Assembly: GCA_016462625.1 (NCBI GenBank)
Contig: JAEMSV010000029.1
Coordinates: forward strand, 1 to 44,299
Origin: Solirubrobacteraceae bacterium
GTDB lineage: Bacteria > Actinomycetota > Thermoleophilia > Solirubrobacterales > Solirubrobacteraceae
Length of the DNA stretch: 44,299 bases
Reading direction: 5' to 3'
Positions 28,938 through 35,190 of this stretch are shown here, in pieces. The position numbers were made by a program, and so were the translations under genes. How positions within the stretch are numbered: position 1 is the first letter of the stretch; the number at the start of each line of letters is the position of its first letter. The notes under the pieces are model-generated. The model ran no database searches. It saw only the letters and a program-made list of their open reading frames with translations, and was not told the DNA's origin.

Positions 28938-30392
28938 TCACTGAGGGGCTTGAACGCTGGAGCAGAGCGGGACGTTGGCGCCGTGCTTGCAGAACCACGC
29001 GAAGCGGATGGCGAAGTCCTCATCGCCCCAGCTCAGCTTCGGGTCGTAGTTCTTCGCCGGCGCACCTGTCTTCGCGAACGGCGCCATCGTCATCCAGTGG
29101 TCGGCGCCCATGCCGGGCCACGTCGTGAGGTTCGTCGGCCACTCGGCCAGCGCGAGGTTGCCGTCCCAGGTATGGCGTGCGGCGTAGTCGGTCGTCGCGT
29201 CGATGTTCAGCCCGCCGTAGTACGTGTTCGGGGAGTCGATCGCGTAGAACGCGTCGCACAGGCCCCGGGGGTCACGCGGCGGCAAGTACATCGCGCACGT
29301 CTCGATGCTGTTCTCGATCGGCAGCAGCTCGTCCTTGGCGCCGTTGAGCAGACCGAAGGGCGCATCGCCCTGGCTGCTCGCCTTCGACGGCCCGCAGGTC
29401 GAGAAGCCCTTGTCGGTCTCGAAGTCGAGGACCTGGTCGTGGGCCCCGTTCGTCCACTTGTAGAACGGCATCCTGCTCTGCAGCAGGCTGGGCGAGTACG
29501 TCGCGACCTTCGTGCTGAAGACCGGCATCAGGTTCGGCGCGGCGAAGTACTTCACCCAGTCGCCGGTGAGCGAGAAGACCTTGCGCCCGGCCCGCAGCAG
29601 CTCCGGCTTCGCGCCGGGGAACCCGCAGTCCGCGCCGCCGGTGGCGAACGCGCCCCGAACCGTCGAGTCGACGCCGCTGTCGTCGATGCCGACCAAGCGC
29701 CGCGCGGCGACGTCGCCCTGATCCTCGGACCGCAGCGCGAGGCGCAGCGCCTCCGCCCCGCCGGCGGACTCGCCGGTGGCGTAGATGCGGTTCGGGTCGA
29801 TCCCGAAGCGCTCGTGCTCGGCCTTCAGCAGTCGGATCAGCGTCTGGCGGTTCCGCTGCCCTTCGCGGGCAACGGTGTCCAGACCCATGCGCTTGATCTG
29901 ATTCTGATTGGCCGTCACGGTGTCCGACGTGACGGCGACGAAGCCGCGGTAGGCCATGTAGCGCGCGGTGGGCTCACCCCAGCCGCGGCCGCCGGCGAAC
30001 TTGCCGAAGAGCGGGTCGTTGTACTCCATCCAGCTGCCGCCGTGCTCGACGATGACCACGGGCGCGTTCTGGTTCGTGTCATCGCGCATGAGGTCGAAGC
30101 GCAGCGAGGTCGCCGGTGCGGCCTTTCCGCCGAGGATGTTGGCGGCCGGGAAGGCCGGCTCGCCGACCGGGCGTTTGCGGTAGGTCGTCGTGCCTGCTGT
30201 GTCGGTCAGCGCGACATGCGGGTACCCGTACGGACGGTCGCGGATCGTGCACAGCTTTCCGTCCCCCGCGGTGAGGACGGATGCACCCTCGTCGCAGAGG
30301 TTGCCGTCGAACGCCGCGGATGCGGCGGAAGGCGCGACGGCACATGCGGCAATGGACGTCATCAGAACGGTCAGGGCGAGTCGTGACTTCAT
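28938..30392 (-). CDS. Secreted alpha/beta-hydrolase (esterase-like)
   Basis: 484 residues from ATG 30392, preceded by GGAGGG. A signal peptide is clear (MKSRLALTVLMTSIAACAVA, cleavage near PSAASA-AF). The mature protein has an oxyanion-type VVIVEHGGSWMEY and a nucleophile elbow IYATGESAGGAEALRLALRSED (GESAGG, GxSxG). A late GADHWMTMAP and several cysteines (CDEG, CTIR, CGF, CGPS, CAMY, CDAF, CKHG, CSS) suggest disulfides in an exported enzyme. Substrate unknown. Two copies of a palindrome lie 50-80 bp upstream of the start. Confidence 0.85.
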   Translation of the reverse strand: MKSRLALTVLMTSIAACAVAPSAASAAFDGNLCDEGASVLTAGDGKLCTIRDRPYGYPHVALTDTAGTTTYRKRPVGEPAFPAANILGGKAAPATSLRFDLMRDDTNQNAPVVIVEHGGSWMEYNDPLFGKFAGGRGWGEPTARYMAYRGFVAVTSDTVTANQNQIKRMGLDTVAREGQRNRQTLIRLLKAEHERFGIDPNRIYATGESAGGAEALRLALRSEDQGDVAARRLVGIDDSGVDSTVRGAFATGGADCGFPGAKPELLRAGRKVFSLTGDWVKYFAAPNLMPVFSTKVATYSPSLLQSRMPFYKWTNGAHDQVLDFETDKGFSTCGPSKASSQGDAPFGLLNGAKDELLPIENSIETCAMYLPPRDPRGLCDAFYAIDSPNTYYGGLNIDATTDYAARHTWDGNLALAEWPTNLTTWPGMGADHWMTMAPFAKTGAPAKNYDPKLSWGDEDFAIRFAWFCKHGANVPLCSSVQAPQ

Positions 30393-30441
30393 GGCCGCCA
30401 CCCTCCGTCTGACAACCGTGCATGTCAATAGCCAGAGGCCC

Positions 30442-30472
30442 GAATGGCGTTCACGGGGGCTGAATGGCGTTC
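30442..30472 (-). promoter_or_regulatory. Two copies of the palindromic motif GAACGCCATTC upstream of the esterase gene
   Basis: GAACGCCATTC on the minus strand at 30442-30452 and 30462-30472, 20 bp apart centre to centre (two helical turns). They match TGAAYGCCRTTC copies near 1000 and 37822. They sit between the tRNA-Arg gene and the secreted esterase, 50-80 bp from its ATG. Confidence 0.45.
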
Positions 30473-30519
30473 AGACCCCGGGTCGACACGGCGACTCGGT
30501 AGTCTGGAACGCGCTGCGA

Positions 30520-30592
30520 GCGCCCGTAGCTCAGTGGATAGAGTGCTTGCCTCCGGAGCAAGAAGTCGCTGGTTCGAATCCAGCCGGGCGCG
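30520..30592 (+). tRNA. tRNA-Arg (anticodon CCG)
   Basis: 73 nt folding into a full cloverleaf: acceptor GCGCCCG/CGGGCGC, D-stem GCTC/GAGT, anticodon stem CTTGC/GCAAG around CTCCGGA with anticodon CCG at 30553-30555, T-stem GCTGG/CCAGC with TTCGAAT loop, discriminator G. CCA is not encoded. It reads CGG codons. It is intact and forms the left end of a tRNA-bounded island. Confidence 0.97.
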
Positions 30593-30595
30593 CTT
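30548..30595 (+). repeat. Left attachment repeat (attL-like), 48 bp
   Basis: From the anticodon stem of tRNA-Arg to 3 bases past its end. An identical 48-bp copy in the same orientation is at 33892-33939. The bases on either side differ (T/C before, C/G after). Confidence 0.85.
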
Positions 30596-30603
30596 CGAGA
30601 ACA

Positions 30604-30625
30604 CCCCGCTCCGGCGGGGTTTCTT
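30604..30625 (+). terminator. Intrinsic terminator after tRNA-Arg
   Basis: CCCCGC-TCCG-GCGGGG followed by TTTCTT, 11 bases after the tRNA. It lies just inside the island end (beyond 30595), so in the inferred uninserted chromosome the tRNA would have run directly towards the desaturase gene. Confidence 0.85.
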
Positions 30626-30647
30626 GGTTAAGGCCTCGAGACGAGAA

Positions 30648-30884
30648 TCACGACGAACAGTCACGATGGACGATTGGTTGGCGATTCGACTCGACCATCC
30701 TCGGCCCGCTCGTATCGGAGTCCTCGAAACCTAGGTACGGCCAGCGCCACTCGCGGTAGAGCTGGATGTGGAAGGTCCCCAGCCAGATGCTCAGGGCATC
30801 TCCGTGCTGGTCGATGAAGACTGCGGCGTACTCATCACTTGGTGGCGGGGGACCGGGATGCCGCCGGAACCTCACGAGGGCCAT
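30648..30884 (-). CDS. Island gene 1: small hypothetical protein
   Basis: 78 residues from ATG 30884: MALVRFRRHPGPPPPSDEYA, then AVFIDQHGDALSIWLGTFHI, then QLYREWRWPYLGFEDSD and a polar tail. I do not recognise a family. The pattern of short strands (AVFIDQHG, LSIWLGTFHIQLY) suggests a small beta-rich fold. It is the last minus-strand gene before the tRNA terminator. The open frame continues upstream antisense to gene 2 with no protein-like sequence, so the ATG is preferred; no ribosome-binding site is evident. Confidence 0.55.
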   Translation of the reverse strand: MALVRFRRHPGPPPPSDEYAAVFIDQHGDALSIWLGTFHIQLYREWRWPYLGFEDSDTSGPRMVESNRQPIVHRDCSS

Positions 30885-30891
30885 GCCGAGG

Positions 30892-30910
30892 AGCTTCGCA
30901 GGAGCGAATG
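30892..30910 (+). repeat. Degenerate copy of the island inter-gene element (gap 1)
   Basis: AGCTTCGCAGGAGCGAATG. It keeps TCG...RRRGCRNN of the core but lacks TCC and the final A. Listed because it is in the equivalent position, 38 nt after the stop of island gene 2. Confidence 0.3.
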
Positions 30911-30948
30911 CTGCTGTTGCCTCGATGCGGTAGCGGGTGCGGCGGGAG

Positions 30949-31215
30949 CTACCCGATCCGCTCGTCGATCCGGACGTGGACGGTGTCGCCCGCCTCCTTG
31001 CCGATCGCCTTTCGCAGCGCCGCCTTGACCGGGAGTCTGTGCGTGCCGTCGCCCTGGGCCATGAGCGCGCCCGCGAACGGTTCACCGTCGATCTCTCCGC
31101 GGATCTTCACGAGTCCGCGGGTGCCGAACAGCTCAGCCGCGTCGTCCATCACCACGCACGTCCACGCACCTGGGTTGTCGCCCTTCTGAAGTTGGGCGTC
31201 GAACTCTCTGAACAT
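30949..31215 (-). CDS. Island gene 2: DUF1905 domain protein
   Basis: 88 residues that match the DUF1905 pattern from end to end: FDAQLQKGDNPGAWTCVVMDDAAELFGTRGLVKIRGEIDGEPFAGALMAQGDGTHRLPVKAALRKAIGKEAGDTVHVRID. This small beta-barrel domain has unknown function and often precedes a YdeI-like domain; here it stands alone. It is the only island gene I can assign to a named family with confidence. Confidence 0.85.
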   Translation of the reverse strand: MFREFDAQLQKGDNPGAWTCVVMDDAAELFGTRGLVKIRGEIDGEPFAGALMAQGDGTHRLPVKAALRKAIGKEAGDTVHVRIDERIG

Positions 31216-31270
31216 GACTCTTCAGACCGTCGCACACGACCGAACTCATCGCCAGGCGGGCCGCTCACCT

Positions 31271-31292
31271 CGCTTTCGCCTGAGGTCAACAG
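31271..31292 (+). repeat. Degenerate copy of the island inter-gene element (gap 2)
   Basis: CGCTTTCGCC followed by TGAGGTCAACAG. It aligns with CGCTYN plus the core if one base is deleted and one inserted, with two substitutions. It lies 42 nt after the stop of island gene 3. Confidence 0.35.
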
Positions 31293-31334
31293 GGCCAGCG
31301 GCGCCGGGCATCACCCGAAGCCGCAGCGCGGCGG

Positions 31335-31567
31335 TCAGGTGTCCGACGCTGCTTCGTCGTTCGCGACGGCCTCGATCCAGTCGACCGCGTCGTCGATGAG
31401 CATCGGGCCATCGCCGTCGTCCTCCGCCAAGCATGCGGTGTCGACGGAGCCGCCGTTCGCTCGATCAGCGCATGGACGATCGCGGGTGGGAGCGGCTCGC
31501 CGTTGTGCTCGACCAACCAGTCGCGCGTCCGCGTGTCGAGTTCAGGCCACAGCGCGGGGATGTCCAT
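31335..31567 (-). pseudogene. Island gene 3: small acidic protein with a 1-bp frameshift
   Basis: The frame from ATG 31567 reads MDIPALWPELDTRTRDWLVE then HNGEPLPPAIVHALIE. It then turns into a Ser/Thr/Arg-rich stretch typical of a wrong frame. Dropping into the neighbouring frame at GAG-CG gives ANGGSVDTACLAEDDGDGPM then LIDDAVDWIEAVANDEAASDT and a TGA at 31335-31337. Restoring one G (GAGGCG) would join the two parts into a 77-residue acidic protein. Either a real 1-bp deletion or a sequencing error. Family not recognised. Confidence 0.65.
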
Positions 31568-31586
31568 GGCGCCAGTGTCTCAGCGT

Positions 31587-31608
31587 CGCTCGTCGTCCGA
31601 TGCGAAAG
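31587..31608 (+). repeat. Island inter-gene element, copy in gap 3
   Basis: CGCTCG then TCGTCCGATGCGAAAG. Fits the consensus CGCTYN + TCGTCCRRRGCRNNAG with one substitution (T for the third R). It lies 50 nt after the stop of island gene 4. Confidence 0.6.
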
Positions 31609-31658
31609 TGCGATGCCTCTGGCCTGTCGAAGAGTCGGATGTCCTGGTGCCGGCGTAC

Positions 31659-31955
31659 TCACCCCAACAGCTTTGTTGCGACGAACCCGGCAGCGACCGC
31701 GACGAGAATGCCGACGGCGCTTCCCCAGCGCGCGCTCGCCGACCGTGTACCCGCGGGCGAGGGCTCGACGTCCCGGGCCCACGTGAGACCAACACCCACG
31801 CCGACGACCAAGAACGTTCCTGTGAGCACGTACATGAGCGTGCCGTCGAGACCGGTCGCCCATCGGATGGCACGCGCGGCCCAGAGGAGAGCGCAGACTC
31901 CAACCAAGAAGGCGGCGACCTGCCGGACCCGCAAGAGCGAAGCAGAACGGTTCAC
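31659..31955 (-). CDS. Island gene 4: small membrane protein
   Basis: 98 residues from GTG 31955 (VNRSASLLRVRQ). Three predicted membrane helices: VAAFLVGVCALLWAARAIRWA, LMYVLTGTFLVVGVGVGL and AVGILVAVAAGFVATKLL, joined by short polar loops. No family recognised. TACGCT lies 7 bases before the GTG (31963-31968), an arrangement expected for a leaderless message with its own promoter. A longer frame from 32009 exists without supporting signals. Confidence 0.6.
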   Translation of the reverse strand: MNRSASLLRVRQVAAFLVGVCALLWAARAIRWATGLDGTLMYVLTGTFLVVGVGVGLTWARDVEPSPAGTRSASARWGSAVGILVAVAAGFVATKLLG

Positions 31956-31962
31956 GAGCGGA

Positions 31963-31968
31963 AGCGTA
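31963..31968 (-). promoter_or_regulatory. Possible -10 box TACGCT for island gene 4 (leaderless)
   Basis: Minus strand TANNNT exactly 7 bases before the GTG start, as also seen for island gene 6, the PEP-mutase-family gene and SelO. Confidence 0.35.
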
Positions 31969-32036
31969 ATGCGCCCGGGGCACGCTTCGCCTGCACTTTG
32001 CACGTCCACATGCTCTGGCTCCGTCGCAGCAACTCT

Positions 32037-32058
32037 CGCTCCTCGTCCAGGGCGCGAG
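32037..32058 (+). repeat. Island inter-gene element, copy in gap 4
   Basis: CGCTCC then TCGTCCAGGGCGCGAG; a full match to CGCTYN + TCGTCCRRRGCRNNAG. CTCG and CGAG can pair around the centre. 38 nt after the stop of island gene 5. Confidence 0.65.
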
Positions 32059-32096
32059 CCGCCCTGCGACGTCGAAGCTGCCCACGGGATCCGCCG

Positions 32097-32339
32097 TTAC
32101 TGAGACCTGTTAGTCACCAACGCGTTCCAGAGTCGCCGCGCGGTGTTGACCTCGCCATGGACGACCTTCTCCGGCCTGTAGTCCCGCACCTCTGCGACCA
32201 CCGCCCCGCCTCGGTCGCGCGCCTCTCCGAACCAGAACAGATGTCGCTCGAAGCCCGTTACCTGCCGCCATTGCGAGTACACGCGCCAGCTACCACCACT
32301 CTCAGCCGCCCAACCGTCGAGCCGTTGCGGGTAGGTCAT
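32097..32339 (-). CDS. Island gene 5: small hypothetical protein
   Basis: 80 residues from ATG 32339: MTYPQRLDGWAAESGGSWRV, YSQWRQVTGFERHLFWFGEA, RDRGGAVVAEVRDYRPEKVV and a C-terminal helix VNTARRLWNALVTNRSQ. Rich in Trp and Arg. No family recognised. It stands alone between two copies of the inter-gene element. Confidence 0.55.
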   Translation of the reverse strand: MTYPQRLDGWAAESGGSWRVYSQWRQVTGFERHLFWFGEARDRGGAVVAEVRDYRPEKVVHGEVNTARRLWNALVTNRSQ

Positions 32340-32396
32340 TGTCCCGTGGGCTGACGCTAGTCGGCCGTGCGGCGGTCATCGACCGCACGGCACTTT

Positions 32397-32418
32397 CGCT
32401 TGTCGTCCGGAGCGACAG
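32397..32418 (+). repeat. Island inter-gene element, copy in gap 5
   Basis: CGCTTG then TCGTCCGGAGCGACAG; a full consensus match. TGTCG and CGACA pair around a 7-base loop, and GC/GC extends the stem past one unpaired T. Only 7 nt after the stop of island gene 6. Confidence 0.65.
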
Positions 32419-32425
32419 CCGTCGA

Positions 32426-32794
32426 CTAGATGATCCAGTGGCTGTTGGCGGTGTTGATCTGGAACGACTCGTACTGGTCGGTGTCGTCGATCAACGTGAG
32501 GGACTGACCGTGGTCGAAGTCGAGGCGCAGCCGTGTCTCGTCGAGCCGCGTTGCGTCTACGACTTGGTGATTGGTCAGTTGCATGAGGCGGGAGGTGTGG
32601 GTCGGCAGCCGCACCTCGTCGATCCAACCCTCGGTCTGTGGGCCCGCGTGGATGTACGCGCCCTGGACGGTCACCGATAGTGGCTTCGCCGCACTGAATT
32701 CAAGACCCACCATGTACGCGCCGAAGCACACCTGCGAAAGGTCGGCGCCGACGAAGATGCTTGTGTCGAAGTCTTCCGGGATCCGGTACATCAC
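32426..32794 (-). CDS. Island gene 6: small protein of an uncharacterised family
   Basis: 122 residues from GTG 32794, or 121 from ATG 32791. It begins MMYRIPEDFDTSIFVGADLS, continues QVCFGAYMVGLEFSAAKPLS and ends LTLIDDTDQYESFQINTANS plus HWII. From memory it resembles a widespread family of 110-125-residue bacterial proteins whose C-termini contain DxSDQYESFQI; I cannot name the Pfam entry safely. Such proteins often occur singly in accessory regions and beside toxin or immunity genes. A TACGGT box lies 7 bases before the ATG. Confidence 0.7.
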   Translation of the reverse strand: MMYRIPEDFDTSIFVGADLSQVCFGAYMVGLEFSAAKPLSVTVQGAYIHAGPQTEGWIDEVRLPTHTSRLMQLTNHQVVDATRLDETRLRLDFDHGQSLTLIDDTDQYESFQINTANSHWII

Positions 32795-32798
32795 GGCG

Positions 32799-32804
32799 AC
32801 CGTA
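32799..32804 (-). promoter_or_regulatory. Possible -10 box TACGGT for island gene 6 (leaderless)
   Basis: Minus strand TANNNT exactly 7 bases before ATG 32791. It lies beside the inter-gene element of this gap. Confidence 0.35.
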
Positions 32805-32807
32805 CCG

Positions 32808-32829
32808 CGCTCGTCGTCCAGAGCAGTAG
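32808..32829 (+). repeat. Island inter-gene element, copy in gap 6
   Basis: CGCTCG then TCGTCCAGAGCAGTAG; a full consensus match. 25 nt after the stop of island gene 7. Confidence 0.65.
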
Positions 32830-32854
32830 TCGATTGTTGCCACGGTGCACCCGA

Positions 32855-33181
32855 CTACCAGACGAACATCTCGCTGACCTGGAGCCGACCGCGTGCGTCA
32901 GCCGGAACGAGCTGCGCCCACTCCCGCCTCTCTCCAGTTCGCGTGTCGAGCGGGATGGTCAAGACGTGACCGGCGCAGGTCCGTACCTCCACGCGTCGGG
33001 TGTTCTGGTCGAGCTCACCCGCCTCGGCCGCTGACTCGACGGTGGTATCGATCATCTCGCAGAGCGCATCGCGCGAGCCTGGCCGCGGGAAGGTGACACG
33101 TCCATCATCCGGAAGCTCGACGCTCGGCGGTGACAGAGCTCGGAGCACATTGCCGCCGATTCGAAACTCGACGTAGTCCAT
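32855..33181 (-). CDS. Island gene 7: small hypothetical protein
   Basis: 108 residues from ATG 33181 (MDYVEFRIGGNVLRALSPPS), with VEVRTCAGHVLTIPLDTRTG in the middle and LVPADARGRLQVSEMFVW at the end. Three more codons (MFV) are possible from ATG 33190. Alternating polar and hydrophobic residues suggest a mostly beta fold. It has the size and style of single-domain immunity-like proteins, but no family is recognised with confidence. The open frame upstream of 33190 runs through a spacer element and is not supported. Confidence 0.6.
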   Translation of the reverse strand: MDYVEFRIGGNVLRALSPPSVELPDDGRVTFPRPGSRDALCEMIDTTVESAAEAGELDQNTRRVEVRTCAGHVLTIPLDTRTGERREWAQLVPADARGRLQVSEMFVW

Positions 33182-33271
33182 CACGAACATGACGGCGTCG
33201 AGATGCCCGCCGCGAAGGCACTGGAGAGCTCCGTTTCCGTCCATGGCAGGGCATTCGACGGGTCCCACTGC

Positions 33272-33293
33272 CGCCCTTCGTCCAAAGCAGAAG
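33272..33293 (+). repeat. Island inter-gene element, copy in gap 7
   Basis: CGCCCT then TCGTCCAAAGCAGAAG; the core matches fully and the prefix has one change. CTTCG pairs with CAGAAG past one unpaired A. 42 nt after the stop of island gene 8. Confidence 0.6.
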
Positions 33294-33335
33294 TCTCGCT
33301 CCCGCCCTCGCGGCCTGTCGGCGGCCGCTCCTGCC

Positions 33336-33710
33336 TCAGTCGACCAAGGTGATAACCGCTGGCTCGCTGTCGGCGGCCAGCCACGGATGGCCGAGATAGT
33401 GCTCGATATGAGCGTGATATGGGATCGACGAGGCGACGTCGGGCCCGGCCGCGATGAACCGCAGCGTCTCGGCAAACTGATCGAGACACGACCGAGCGCC
33501 GGTGACGAACACGTGACGGCCGGCGTGGCTCAAGACAAGCAGTCCCGAAGACAGTTCGACGGTGATGACCCCGGCCTCGACGGCATCTACCTCGACTCGG
33601 TCGGAGTCCCGGACCGCATCCGCGAGGTGCACCAACGCTTGCGCGTCAGCAACGAGGCCAAAACCGAGCCTGTCCTCGCGAACGTCGATGTTCAGGCGGC
33701 GAGATGTCAT
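33336..33710 (-). CDS. Island gene 8: small immunity-like hypothetical protein
   Basis: 124 residues from ATG 33710 (MTSRRLNIDVREDRLGFGLV). The middle reads GVITVELSSGLLVLSHAGRHVFVTGA and the end HAHIEHYLGHPWLAADSEPAVITLVD. The combination of a short beta sheet, an ARSCLDQFAETLRFIAAGPD helix and H-x-x-x-GHPxL-x-x-x-SxP resembles the Imm32-like group of immunity proteins. That is recall, not a search result. The longer open frame upstream crosses the tRNA repeat and is spurious. The stretch 33711-33891 to its right holds no other gene I can support. Confidence 0.6.
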   Translation of the reverse strand: MTSRRLNIDVREDRLGFGLVADAQALVHLADAVRDSDRVEVDAVEAGVITVELSSGLLVLSHAGRHVFVTGARSCLDQFAETLRFIAAGPDVASSIPYHAHIEHYLGHPWLAADSEPAVITLVD

Positions 33711-33891
33711 TCCGACAGCATCGCCCAAGTCAAGCGTGGCCTGGGTAGGTCTCGCCAGGCTTCTGCTTTCCATGCAAGGCGAGCGTCGTGCCGGTTGGCT
33801 CCTCGTGCACAACGAGGAGCGCCCACCCGAAACCCACGCTGGCGCCGGACCTTTCCAGGGCTTGGGCTCCCGCCAGGGCTGAGGGCGGCAC

Positions 33892-33939
33892 TGCCTCCGG
33901 AGCAAGAAGTCGCTGGTTCGAATCCAGCCGGGCGCGCTT
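33892..33939 (+). repeat. Right attachment repeat (attR-like), tRNA-Arg 3' fragment
   Basis: Exact 48-bp copy of 30548-30595 containing the anticodon loop, T-arm and acceptor 3' strand but no 5' half, so it is not a working tRNA. It ends 9 bases before the GTG of the desaturase gene. Confidence 0.85.
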
Positions 33940-33948
33940 GACGGTCGC

Positions 33949-35184
33949 GTGAGCACCCGCCACGACCCACGAGCACGGGCCGCCCGATACCGTCTCTTCC
34001 CGGTGCGGCCTCTACGAAGCCTTCTCCTGGCGACGTGGTCGCTCACCGCCGTTCGGTCGGCGACCCTGCCGCGCACCCGGTACGAACCGGCGCGCCCGGT
34101 CCTGACCGAGGTGCCCCCGGGCCGTCCGGCTCCCCATCTCACCGATGCGCAGCTCGACGCCCTCGCGCAGGAGCTCGACGCGATCCGCGACGCCACCATG
34201 GCCGACCTCGGTGAGGCCGACGCCCAGTACATCCGGCGGGTCATCGCCACCCAGCGCCAGCTTGAGGTCGCCGGGCGTCTGCTTCTCCTGTTCGCCCGCC
34301 GCCGGCCCGCCCTCGTCGGCGGAACCGCGCTCCTCGCCGCCGCCAAGATCCTCGAGAACATGGAGATCGGCCACAACGTGATGCACGGGCAGTGGGACTG
34401 GATGCGCGATCCGGACATCCACTCCTCGGCCTGGGAGTGGGACGCCGTCTCGACCGCGGCGTCCTGGAAGCACGCGCACAACTACCAGCACCACACGTAT
34501 ACGAACGTCCTGGGCAAGGACCGTGACCTCGGCTACTCCGCGATGCGCGTCGACGCCGACCAGCCGTGGCACCCCGTCTACCTGCTGCAGCCGATCTACT
34601 TCTTCCTGATGGGCCTGACGTTCGAGTGGGGCATCGCCATCTACGACATGGAGCTCGACGCCGTGCGCGACGGGCGCAAGTCCAAGCAGCAGGCCCGCAC
34701 CGAGATGACGGCGATGCTGCGCAAGGTGCGCGGCCAGTTCCTCAAGGACTACGTCCTCTTCCCGCTCCTCAGCGGCCGGCGCTCGGCGCCGAAGGCGCTC
34801 GCGGGCGCCGTCGCCGCGAACACGATCCGCAACCTCTGGGTCCACACGATCGTCTTCTGCGGCCACCTCCCGGAGGGGGCCGAGACCTTCTCCGAGGAAC
34901 AGTTCGAGCAGGAGACCCGCGGGGGCTGGTACGTCCGGCAGCTGCTCGGCTCGTGCAACCTCGAAGGCAGCCGCCTGTTCCACATCTTGACCGGCCACCT
35001 GTCCTACCAGGTGGAGCACCATCTCTTCCCGGACCTGCCGAGCAGCCGCTACGCCGAGATCGCGCCCCAGGTGCGGGACGTCTGCGAGCACTACGGGCTG
35101 CCGTACTCAACCGGGCGGCTCGGCCGTCAGTACCGGTCGGTGTACAAGAAGATCCTGCGCCTGTCGCTCCCCGGCGGCGCGTAG
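33949..35184 (+). CDS. Fatty acid desaturase (membrane di-iron, acyl-CoA desaturase-like)
   Basis: 411 residues from GTG 33949. Three histidine boxes of the di-iron desaturases: GHNVMHGQWDW (H142, H146), KHAHNYQHHTYTN (H177, H181, H182) and GHLSYQVEHHLFPDLPSSRY (H357, H358; Q354 in the position typical of front-end or linoleoyl-CoA-type enzymes). Membrane helices lie near 110-135, 210-232 and 285-305. It inserts double bonds in acyl chains using O2 and an electron donor. The start is only 10 bp past the island's right repeat, so its promoter must lie in the island end, or insertion has changed its expression. An internal start is also possible. Confidence 0.92.
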   Translation: MSTRHDPRARAARYRLFPVRPLRSLLLATWSLTAVRSATLPRTRYEPARPVLTEVPPGRPAPHLTDAQLDALAQELDAIRDATMADLGEADAQYIRRVIATQRQLEVAGRLLLLFARRRPALVGGTALLAAAKILENMEIGHNVMHGQWDWMRDPDIHSSAWEWDAVSTAASWKHAHNYQHHTYTNVLGKDRDLGYSAMRVDADQPWHPVYLLQPIYFFLMGLTFEWGIAIYDMELDAVRDGRKSKQQARTEMTAMLRKVRGQFLKDYVLFPLLSGRRSAPKALAGAVAANTIRNLWVHTIVFCGHLPEGAETFSEEQFEQETRGGWYVRQLLGSCNLEGSRLFHILTGHLSYQVEHHLFPDLPSSRYAEIAPQVRDVCEHYGLPYSTGRLGRQYRSVYKKILRLSLPGGA

Positions 35185-35190
35185 CCAGCG

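Larger units (their letters stand above)
30548..33939. mobile_element. tRNA-Arg-bounded genomic island, about 3.3 kb, no recombinase
   Basis: Bounded by exact 48-bp direct repeats of the tRNA-Arg 3' part, the normal footprint of integrase-mediated insertion into a tRNA gene. The interior has eight small minus-strand genes, none known from core actinobacterial metabolism, and appears less GC-rich by eye. No integrase, transposase or replication gene is seen, so it is either a remnant or an element moved by an enzyme supplied elsewhere. Confidence 0.75.

Noticed and set aside
30425..30664. Minus-strand open frame with ARLDSNQRLLAPEA
   Set aside because: This peptide is the translation of the antisense strand of tRNA-Arg, a well-known annotation artefact.
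30596..33891. Ordinary integron or CALIN (attC) array
   Set aside because: I looked for GTTRRRY and RYYYAAC boxes in the gaps on both strands and found no convincing pairs; the recurring TCGTCCRRRGC element has a different sequence. An integron integrase is also absent.
30596..33891. Prophage or conjugative element
   Set aside because: No integrase, structural, packaging, relaxase or replication gene is present in the 3.3 kb.
33707..33976. Minus-strand open frames with PAGFEPATSCSGG or ARLDSNQRLLAPEA near the right repeat
   Set aside because: Same tRNA artefact, here from the attR-like tRNA fragment. The rest of these frames has no protein-like conservation I can support.
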